From assembly GCA_030629105.1 (NCBI GenBank), contig DAOVPS010000004.1, positions 1 to 40,311 on the forward strand: 40,311 bases of DNA, read 5' to 3'. The stretch is from JABLTI01 sp030629105. Its GTDB lineage: Archaea > Asgardarchaeota > Heimdallarchaeia > JABLTI01. The position numbers and the translations under genes are program-made. The notes beneath the pieces were generated by a model. That model did no database searches and was not told where the DNA came from. It saw only the letters and a program-made list of their open reading frames with translations. Shown one piece after another: positions 1 through 6,469 of this stretch. Every line of letters starts with the position of its first letter. Within the stretch, counting starts at the first letter, position 1.

Positions 1-461
1 ATAGGTGGTTCTGTAGGTGCTTCTGAAAGCATTGTTTTCTTCTCACAGCTCATGCATTTCGTGCGAAAAATATTTCCATGAACCTCGAGTAAATTCTTGG
101 AGCCAGCTCTAAAATGCAGAGAATCAACATTTTGTGTAATAACCCATTCAAGTAATCCCTTTTCTTGTAACTTCACCAAAGCATGATGAGCAGGATTAGG
201 ATCCTTTGTTAGGATAATTCCAATACGCCAAGCATACCATTCCCAAACAAGTTGAGGATCTCTCCCAAAAGCTTGAGGAGTTGCTAATACCATAGCATTA
301 TAATTCTTCCACAAACCATCTTTTCCTCGAAAAGTAGGAATTCCGGATCCTTTTGAAATACCAGAACCTGTTAAAGCAACGATTCGAATTTGATCTTTTT
401 TCTCTTTAGCAAGTTGTTTCACTGCAGAGATCGCAGCATTAAGAAGAGTCTCTTTTGTCAT
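1..461 (-). CDS. Sir2-family NAD-dependent protein deacylase (3' end cut by window edge)
   Basis: Sirtuins remove acyl groups from lysines using NAD+ in the cytoplasm. Translating the minus strand from ATG at 461 gives 153 residues that run off the window. Visible Sir2 signatures in order are an NAD-binding loop ALTGSGISKGSGIPTFRG near residue 29, TQNVDSLH near residue 109, the catalytic histidine in EVHGN, and the first pair of zinc cysteines CMSC. The loop reads TGSGIS where TGAGIS is usual. The second zinc pair and the C-terminal Rossmann part lie outside the window. A T-rich stretch at 501-509 reads TATAAAAAA on this strand about 40 bases upstream of the start and could be its TATA box. 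Family assignment is firm; the substrate cannot be told. Confidence 0.93.
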   Translation of the reverse strand, partial: MTKETLLNAAISAVKQLAKEKKDQIRIVALTGSGISKGSGIPTFRGKDGLWKNYNAMVLATPQAFGRDPQLVWEWYAWRIGIILTKDPNPAHHALVKLQEKGLLEWVITQNVDSLHFRAGSKNLLEVHGNIFRTKCMSCEKKTMLSEAPTEPP

Positions 462-500
462 TATACTCAAATAAGAAATAGTAAAGAAGCTTTTTTATTT

Positions 501-509
501 TTTTTTATA
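501..509 (-). promoter_or_regulatory. Candidate TATA box for the Sir2 gene
   Basis: On the minus strand this reads TATAAAAAA, 40-48 bases upstream of the Sir2 ATG at 461. Placement fits an archaeal promoter with a short leader. It sits in a T/A-rich stretch, so a chance match is possible. Confidence 0.35.
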
Positions 510-517
510 GAAATAGT

Positions 518-631
518 GGAGGAGTGACATTTTGATTATTGCTACTCTGTATCTGGGTATTTGCCTTAATCCCCAATCCATCAGAACGCCTTTCCCAAAT
601 GCGACGGCCAATCCATCTTCTACACTCCTCC
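518..631. other. GC-rich intergenic island closed by a 9-bp inverted repeat (candidate structured RNA)
   Basis: The 462-803 gap holds no recognised gene. Its centre (about 541-620) is near 50% G+C, while the flanking intergenic DNA is very AT-rich. The block is bounded by GGAGGAGTG (518-526) and its exact complement CACTCCTCC (623-631), which could close a stem. On the minus strand GATGGATTGG occurs twice inside. Alternative coding readings exist: a 39-codon TTG-started frame on the plus strand after the first GGAGGAG, and a minus-strand frame interrupted by one TAG. I do not recognise an RNA family (not 5S, SRP or tRNA). Strand and function are unknown. Confidence 0.25.
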
Positions 632-803
632 TAATACTGAGGTTCAAGTAAACGAAGGAGTTTACTAATATAAATACGTTTGGTTGATATTATGGTTTTA
701 AAAAAACAGCACAAAAAAAGGAAAAGAGAGTTATTAAATTGGAATTTTTGAATAATCTTTATTTTAATTCTTAATAGAATAAAGAGTAAGAAAGGTGATA
801 TGT

Positions 804-1778
804 TTGAATGAAGAATTGATAATTGATCAGCTCTTACAATCAGATGAACCAGCTATAAGATTGAAAACCTATTTACGATTGTTAGACTATGAACATGATA
901 CACCAGAAGTGAAAAAGATAATTACTAGCATCAAAGAAACCTCTCCTATTATTTCTAATCTTTTCTCTTATCTACCAAAATCAGATGAAGAAAAGAACAT
1001 TCATGTGTACACAAAATGGCAAGGTGAACATTGGATACTATCAATTTTAGCTGATATAGGTTATCCAGCTAGAGATGAAATGCTGCAACCAAGTATTAAT
1101 CAAGTTTTGAATTGGTTGTTGGGAGGAAAGAAAAGACCAATAATAAATGGATTAAGACGATTCTGTGCATCACAAGAAGGAAATGGTTTGTATTCAGCTT
1201 TACAACTAGGATTTAACGATGAACGATGTGAAGCTTTAGTCGAGAGACTTGTTCAATATCAATGGGAGGATGGCGGTTGGAATTGTGATCGAAACCCAAC
1301 AGTTAAGAATTCTTGCTATCATGAAAGTTTATTACCTTTACGCGGATTAAATCAATATCAAAAAAGAAAGCCTAGCAACGTAGTAAAAATGGCCATTGAA
1401 AAAGCAACTGAACTTTTTCTAAAAAGAAAGCTCTTTTGGAGGTTAAGTGATGGTGAAATTATCAATAAGAATTGGTTATTACTACGATATCCAGCTTATT
1501 GGCATTTTGAAATTCTCATGGTTTTGAAAGTGTTAGCTGAGGCAAACAAAATTCAAGATAAACAATGTACCAAAGGATTGGAACTACTTGAAGCAAAAAG
1601 ATTGCCTAATGGGGGATTTCCCAAAGAAGGAAAATACTGTCAATCATCAAATCCTGAGGGAAGATACTTCACACCAGGTGATTGGAAACCTACGAGTAAA
1701 AAGAAAATGAATGAATGGGTAACAATAGATGCTTTGTATATTTTGAAAGAAGCAAAAAGAATTGATATAGAATATTAA
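804..1778 (+). CDS. Squalene-cyclase/prenyltransferase-like alpha-toroid repeat protein
   Basis: This protein of about 324 residues resembles the prenyltransferase/squalene oxidase repeat proteins, which fold as an alpha/alpha barrel. The clearest sign is a QW-like motif, YQWEDGGWNCDRNP, near the middle, followed by a second Gly-rich repeat (RLPNGGFPKEGKY) in the C-terminal third. No cyclase DxDD acid motif is visible, so terpene cyclase activity is not supported. Start choice: a GTG at 795 lies inside GGTGAT (794-799), which looks like the ribosome site itself, so the TTG at 804 four bases downstream is preferred. It stands alone on the plus strand and converges on the threonine dehydratase gene 12 bases away. 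The biological role is unknown. Confidence 0.7.
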   Translation: MNEELIIDQLLQSDEPAIRLKTYLRLLDYEHDTPEVKKIITSIKETSPIISNLFSYLPKSDEEKNIHVYTKWQGEHWILSILADIGYPARDEMLQPSINQVLNWLLGGKKRPIINGLRRFCASQEGNGLYSALQLGFNDERCEALVERLVQYQWEDGGWNCDRNPTVKNSCYHESLLPLRGLNQYQKRKPSNVVKMAIEKATELFLKRKLFWRLSDGEIINKNWLLLRYPAYWHFEILMVLKVLAEANKIQDKQCTKGLELLEAKRLPNGGFPKEGKYCQSSNPEGRYFTPGDWKPTSKKKMNEWVTIDALYILKEAKRIDIEY

Positions 1779-1790
1779 AAGAAAAAATAG

Positions 1791-2744
1791 CTATTGAATA
1801 GTTTTTTTCAATGCAGAAAAGAAATCAGTTAAGTCAATATTTCCACCGGAAACCATTATTCCTACACGCTTATTCTTAACGTTAATTTGCTCTGAAAGAA
1901 CACCTGCCAAAGATACAGCCCCAGAGGGTTCAATAACTAGTTTCATTCTTTCCCACAAGAATTGCATTGCATCGACAATTTCCTCTTCTGAAACGAGGAT
2001 TATATCATCGACTTTATCCATGACGACTTTGAAAGTGTTTGGACCTAACTGGGTACGCAAACCATCTGCGATAGTATTAGGATTAATTGAGGGAAAGATT
2101 TTACCTTCCTTAAAGGATCTGTAAGCATCATCCGCATTTTTTGGTTCAACAGCAATAACTTTTGCTTTAGGAAGCAATCCTTTTGTTGAAAGAGCTGTAC
2201 CACTGAGAAATCCACCACCACCAACGGGAGCAAACACATAATCTAGATCTCCAACTTCCTTGATTAATTCATAAGCAGCAGTTCCTGCTCCCTGAATTAT
2301 TGTTAAATCATCTGAAGGATGAACCAAAGTATATCCATGTTTTTTGATTAATGGTTTGACAGCTTCTTCTCTATCGCCTGGTTTAGAACCGCATACAACA
2401 ATTTCAGCCCCATACCCTCGAGTAGCATTAACCTTTACTTGAGGAGCATTTTCCGGCATAACAATGACAGCTTTTATACCAGTGATTTTAGCTGCTAAAG
2501 CCAGCGCTTGAGCATGGTTCCCAGAAGAATGGGTAATGACTCCTCTTTTTCTTTCTTGCTCAGAAAGTTGAAGGACAGTATTTAGCGCACCTCTAAACTT
2601 GAACGCACCAATTTTTTGAAAATTCTCACATTTGAAGTAGCATTTACAACCTAGTTTCTCATTTAAAGTTGTAGAAGTCATAACCGGCGTTTTGTTGACG
2701 TATTGCTTAATACGCTCATAAGCAGCTTCAACCTTATCAAACAT
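1791..2744 (-). CDS. PLP-dependent threonine/serine dehydratase
   Basis: Fold-type II PLP enzyme that deaminates L-threonine to 2-oxobutyrate (or serine to pyruvate, or racemises serine). Visible motifs: the Schiff-base lysine in GAFKFRGA near residue 50, SSGNHAQALALAA, the phosphate-binding glycine loop PVGGGGFLSG, and a C-terminal MVSGGNIDL. It ends there and lacks the C-terminal ACT domains of biosynthetic IlvA, so it is of the short catabolic/serine-racemase-like type. The frame extends upstream to 2834, but those 30 residues form a hydrophobic stretch absent from the family. ATG 2744 (MFDKVEAAYERI) matches the normal N-terminus. It lies downstream of the lysine-degradation pair on the same strand, about 160 bases from SDH, suggesting an amino-acid catabolism cluster. 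Confidence 0.9.
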   Translation of the reverse strand: MFDKVEAAYERIKQYVNKTPVMTSTTLNEKLGCKCYFKCENFQKIGAFKFRGALNTVLQLSEQERKRGVITHSSGNHAQALALAAKITGIKAVIVMPENAPQVKVNATRGYGAEIVVCGSKPGDREEAVKPLIKKHGYTLVHPSDDLTIIQGAGTAAYELIKEVGDLDYVFAPVGGGGFLSGTALSTKGLLPKAKVIAVEPKNADDAYRSFKEGKIFPSINPNTIADGLRTQLGPNTFKVVMDKVDDIILVSEEEIVDAMQFLWERMKLVIEPSGAVSLAGVLSEQINVKNKRVGIMVSGGNIDLTDFFSALKKTIQ

Positions 2745-2905
2745 AACAATCGAGAATAAGAAAAGTATTACAACAAATAAAACTTTCTTTCCCCTAGTAT
2801 ATGATGTCCATGATTGTACTAAACTGCAAAGCATCTTACTAATTTATGGATAAGAAAAACAAGAAATGTCAGACCTTTGCAGTTTGCTAGGTCTAACAAC
2901 TATTT

Positions 2906-4213
2906 TTAAAGAATTTTTTCTTTGAAGACAATATCCAATTTCTCTAATTCATCAAGAATTGGATTGTAAACTTCAGGTTCGGTAGGAATAATAACACCAG
3001 TTCCTGTAATTTTTCCTTCAAGCATCATACGAACAGCGATAGCGACTGGCAAGGATACGGTTCTAGCCATAGATGAATCACCATTTGGAATACCGTAATC
3101 AAGCAAAGTAGAAGTTATTTTTTCTTCTTTACCATCAGGATATTCAGCTGTGAATTCATGAAGCATGACAATCATATCACGTTCTTCAGGCTTATAGGTT
3201 CCAAGCTTAGTTAAGAATAAATCAGCAAGAGCATCTAAATGAGAACCACCTTGAGCGATTTTCTGGTCACTGAATAAGCCCATCCACTCTAATCTTTTGA
3301 GACATTCAGCATCTTCACTCTTATCAAGTTTCTTAGCAATTTCCTTTCCAATATCATCGCCCTTGTAGTTTAGGATAACTTGCATTAATTGCTTCCAAGT
3401 TAAGTTTTCTAAACCTTCTTTTGCGTCTTTATTCATTAAGTCAAGGTCAAATAAAGCTTGAAGAGTTTCGCACCAACCAGGATATCTGAAAGTACCTCTA
3501 AACATTGTATTAATGCCTTTAAGGCCGTACAAATCAATGTATTGCATACTATCTCTGTTTGGATATGCTTCGAGATCCATTCCCTCAACAGTGTAAGGCC
3601 AGTAATGATTGAAAAGATCACCACTTTTAATTTCAACTAATTTGCCATCCTCAAGAAATTGAGCAGCATTAGTTCCAGCCAAAATAACTCCTTTTGGAGA
3701 CCAAGAAAATTTGTAACCCATTGGATTATCATTAGAGTCTGGAGCTGGAAGACCACCAGTAGTTGATTTGAAACTTGTGATTTTTCCACCCTTCTTCTGA
3801 ACATCATGAATAATTTTCATAGCACTCATATGATCTGTACCGGGGTCAACACCACACTCATTCATGATTAGAATTCCAGCTTTCTTTGCATCCTCATCTA
3901 GTGCTTTCATAGCATCTGAAACATAGGAGGTTGTGGCCATATGTTTCTTGTATTTAATACATGCTTTAGCAATATCAGGATGAAAAGCATAAGGCAAGAG
4001 ACTGATAGCTAAATCAGTTTCTTTAATCAAATCATCAAGTGGATCTTTAGTTATATCATATGCAACCGCTTTCCCATTTGGATGATCACCAACAATCGCT
4101 TCGGCTTTACTGACAGTTCGAGAAGCAACAGTTACTTCAAAACCCTTGTCGAGTAAATATCTGATTCCAGGTTTGGACACTAAACCTGCACCAAAAACAA
4201 TAACTTTTTTCAT
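2906..4213 (-). CDS. Saccharopine dehydrogenase, glutamate-forming (AASS C-terminal-half type)
   Basis: Converts saccharopine to glutamate and alpha-aminoadipate semialdehyde. About 435 residues begin with a Rossmann motif KKVIVFGAGLVSKPG. Further motifs typical of SDH are ISLLPYAFHPDIAKACI, NECGVDPGTDHM, GGLPAPDSNDNP, GYKFSWSPKGV and LEAYPNRDS. These match the C-terminal half of the animal/plant bifunctional AASS as I recall it, and less well the fungal Lys9 or bacterial forms. The ATG at 4213 is preferred because family members start directly at the nucleotide-binding strand; an ATG five codons earlier (4228) is possible. It lies 135 bases downstream of the LKR gene on the same strand, so the pair supplies both steps of lysine breakdown via saccharopine. 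Confidence 0.93.
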   Translation of the reverse strand: MKKVIVFGAGLVSKPGIRYLLDKGFEVTVASRTVSKAEAIVGDHPNGKAVAYDITKDPLDDLIKETDLAISLLPYAFHPDIAKACIKYKKHMATTSYVSDAMKALDEDAKKAGILIMNECGVDPGTDHMSAMKIIHDVQKKGGKITSFKSTTGGLPAPDSNDNPMGYKFSWSPKGVILAGTNAAQFLEDGKLVEIKSGDLFNHYWPYTVEGMDLEAYPNRDSMQYIDLYGLKGINTMFRGTFRYPGWCETLQALFDLDLMNKDAKEGLENLTWKQLMQVILNYKGDDIGKEIAKKLDKSEDAECLKRLEWMGLFSDQKIAQGGSHLDALADLFLTKLGTYKPEERDMIVMLHEFTAEYPDGKEEKITSTLLDYGIPNGDSSMARTVSLPVAIAVRMMLEGKITGTGVIIPTEPEVYNPILDELEKLDIVFKEKIL

Positions 4214-4348
4214 TGTAAATCGAACCATTGATTTTAGTTTTTCTTAGCTATGCTTGTAACCATGTCTAATTAAATGTTTTTTTCCTTTCTATTTCTAATT
4301 ACAATGGCAACTAAAGCAACAACTCTACCTATGCATACCAAAATTTGT

Positions 4349-5671
4349 TTATTTTAGGTATTCATCAATATACTCAAAGTCTGGTGTGAATTTTCCTTTC
4401 CAAAGAATTACTGATCTCTTAATTTCTTCCGCTAAACCAGCTTCATCCAGTGTTCCGTCATATTTAGCTTTTGCCATATTAGGGACAAATGGTAACAATG
4501 TGTTACTAAAATACTCAGAAGCATCTCGAGGAATTTCTGTAGGGAGGTGATCAATCGCGAGAATTGCTGGACCACTTCCTTTTACTCCGTCTGTTGCAGT
4601 ATCCTCTTCAGGATCATAACAGAAGAAAGGACGTTCAATATAGGAGATTCTAACGGTAGCTTCGACTCCGCCCTCGACATCACAACTAATGTCACCAATG
4701 AATCTCAATCGGGGTTCTTTATCATCACAAAACAGCTCTTTGATGTCTTCCTTGGTTATAGTTTTAGGATATTTATCAGACCAATATGCCCCGTTTACAA
4801 TTACTGTTATGTACTCAAGATATTCCTCTGCAAAACAGCCTTCATATTTTTCCGGGTTATCGTAGTAATCTTGCAAAACAAATTTTGCTTTTGCATCCTT
4901 TGGTTTCACCATGTGTTCTTCCTTAAAGACTACTTTGTAGATGGTTGTTTTACATTCATCCACATCAGGACACGCGACTAATTCTGCTAGTTCTTCTGGG
5001 GCAATCTCTTTCACAGGTAGGAGGTCAAGAATCATTTGAGCCCCTTGAGAGACATTTCCATATCCGAGAAAACCAAATACTAGTGGAAATAATTTATCTG
5101 GAAGACCATCTTTTTTGATGATTTCAGCTACTTTTGTGATTTCTTCTTTCGCTTCTTTGAGATCAAAATAATCGCATGATTGTTTTATTTTGAGAAATGG
5201 AGAATCTAATCCTTCCATCTCCTTTAAACGAAGACCAAAACCATGAAGGGTATCAATCATTCCTGCGTAACCAGCATGCCGACCAAAGAAAATCAAACGA
5301 CGATTTTTATCATCTGTAACTTTCTCATAATCAAACATAGTGCTCCCAGTTTTCATGATGTGCTTGAGCATTGGCATATTGCTTTCTTGGCCCTTGATTA
5401 CGTGATGAAAACACATGAAGGCTTTATCTGGAAGGAAAATATCAAGGTCCATTTCCTTAATACCGAAAACAACAGAGCATTCTGATAAGTCTTCATTTAT
5501 CAATGCACCTGCTTCTTTATACTCTTCATCTGAGAAAGCTCGCTTATCAAATGGTTGCAAAATAGTTTGAACATCATGCTCCTCTTTCAACTGCTTAACT
5601 GCAATTGGTGTGAGAGGAGTTCTTCGTTCTCCAGGTTTTGTTTCTCTACGAATACCAATTTTATGTGACAT
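4349..5671 (-). CDS. Lysine-ketoglutarate reductase (saccharopine dehydrogenase, lysine-forming; AASS N-terminal-half type)
   Basis: Joins L-lysine and 2-oxoglutarate to saccharopine with NAD(P)H. The 441-residue protein has the AlaDH/PNT-type N-terminal domain (IGIRRETKPGERRTPL, then FDYEKVTDDKNRRLIFFGRHAGYAGMI cut here by its own Gly-rich turn) and a nucleotide-binding loop GFLGYGNVSQGAQMI near residue 205. Later blocks (NGAYWSDKYPKTIT, IGDISCDVEGG, IERPFFCYDP) match the LKR half of eukaryotic AASS. Start: ATG 5671 fits the family; a TTG two codons upstream is possible. A TTTAAA-type box lies about 50 bases upstream. In eukaryotes LKR and SDH are one polypeptide in this same order; here they are two adjacent genes. 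High confidence in the family; cofactor preference is not resolved. Confidence 0.93.
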   Translation of the reverse strand: MSHKIGIRRETKPGERRTPLTPIAVKQLKEEHDVQTILQPFDKRAFSDEEYKEAGALINEDLSECSVVFGIKEMDLDIFLPDKAFMCFHHVIKGQESNMPMLKHIMKTGSTMFDYEKVTDDKNRRLIFFGRHAGYAGMIDTLHGFGLRLKEMEGLDSPFLKIKQSCDYFDLKEAKEEITKVAEIIKKDGLPDKLFPLVFGFLGYGNVSQGAQMILDLLPVKEIAPEELAELVACPDVDECKTTIYKVVFKEEHMVKPKDAKAKFVLQDYYDNPEKYEGCFAEEYLEYITVIVNGAYWSDKYPKTITKEDIKELFCDDKEPRLRFIGDISCDVEGGVEATVRISYIERPFFCYDPEEDTATDGVKGSGPAILAIDHLPTEIPRDASEYFSNTLLPFVPNMAKAKYDGTLDEAGLAEEIKRSVILWKGKFTPDFEYIDEYLK

Positions 5672-5716
5672 TAACAATCATCATCCCAAAGTTCTCTGCA
5701 AAAAGTGTCTTCTTCT

Positions 5717-5729
5717 TGTTTAAATAATT
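5717..5729 (-). promoter_or_regulatory. Candidate TATA-like box for the LKR-SDH cluster
   Basis: On the minus strand this reads as an AATTATTTAAAC-like AT-rich box 46-58 bases upstream of the LKR ATG. It is the best TATA-like element between the cytochrome gene and LKR. Support is by position and composition only. Confidence 0.25.
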
Positions 5730-5752
5730 TATCAAGAATTCCAATGAGAGTT

Positions 5753-6370
5753 TCAACCAGCGATTGCTAAATGAACAATATGAATAGCAATGATAATAGC
5801 AAAAATAAGTAAACTTCTGTGTATCCAAAGAACTGCTTTTCTAAATTTTGGGCGTCTTTTTGGACTAATGATTTTGAACCAAAGAATTATCCCTGTTATA
5901 ATATAGAAAATGTAAACACCTGCAGTAACCCAACCAATGACTGCTTCTGTATCGTCCTTTGTTAACATGACACCATGAATTAGTAATACAATTAGAGCAG
6001 CAAAACCCGCAAAATAATGAGTATAGAGTAAAGGCTTACGAACCTTCAGATAAATATTGGTGATGGCTTTTCTTCTTTCACCTTGTTTGCCTTCTCTTGA
6101 AAGTCTCCTGGTTAAACGATAAGTTTGGTCGAAAACAATGTAAATTGAACTCACAGCAAACAAACCAACTGATGCCCATCCCAAACTCTTGGACAAATCC
6201 TTATCGTCATCATCGTCGTCATCATCTTCTTCGTCTTCTTCATCTTTTACTGAAACACTTGATGCAGTAATTAGTAAAACAGTAATTAAAACAACTAACC
6301 CAAGTAAGAGAAATCGTTTCACTGTATTGCTGGAAAAGCGTTTCCGCAGTAATTGAGAAGTTTGTTTCAT
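5753..6370 (-). CDS. Four-helix cytochrome b (b561/ferric-reductase-like) with an acidic loop
   Basis: A 205-residue integral membrane protein. TM1 is about residues 19-38, followed by a very acidic segment with eight consecutive Asp, then three more helices. One helix contains a His-x13-His pair (THYFAGFAALIVLLIHG) and the last contains His-x12-His plus a third His (IHRSLLIFAIIIAIHIVH). That spacing suits heme ligands at both membrane faces, as in di-heme cytochromes b. The probable role is transmembrane electron transfer. The acidic stretch could bind metal or calcium outside the cell. It follows the flavoprotein gene by about 100 bases on the same strand, so the flavoprotein is a plausible electron partner. 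Start: ATG 6370 is preferred over TTG 6379. The family call is by motif, not by a named match. Confidence 0.65.
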   Translation of the reverse strand: MKQTSQLLRKRFSSNTVKRFLLLGLVVLITVLLITASSVSVKDEEDEEDDDDDDDDKDLSKSLGWASVGLFAVSSIYIVFDQTYRLTRRLSREGKQGERRKAITNIYLKVRKPLLYTHYFAGFAALIVLLIHGVMLTKDDTEAVIGWVTAGVYIFYIITGIILWFKIISPKRRPKFRKAVLWIHRSLLIFAIIIAIHIVHLAIAG

Positions 6371-6469
6371 TCTAAACAAAATGCTATAAAATAATATCTT
6401 TAAAAAGGAATATTCTTTGTTTTCTAAAGTTAAAAGCTAAATATAGAAAAAGAAAAACAGGAAAGGAGA

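Noticed and set aside
633..660. GGTTCAAGT, a T-loop-like string, as part of a tRNA
   Set aside because: The flanking bases do not form a T stem, and no acceptor or anticodon stem can be found around it.
2745..2834. N-terminal signal/anchor of the threonine dehydratase
   Set aside because: The 30 hydrophobic codons before ATG 2744 are absent from the family, whose N-terminus begins at the AAYERIKQYV block. It is more likely untranslated leader.
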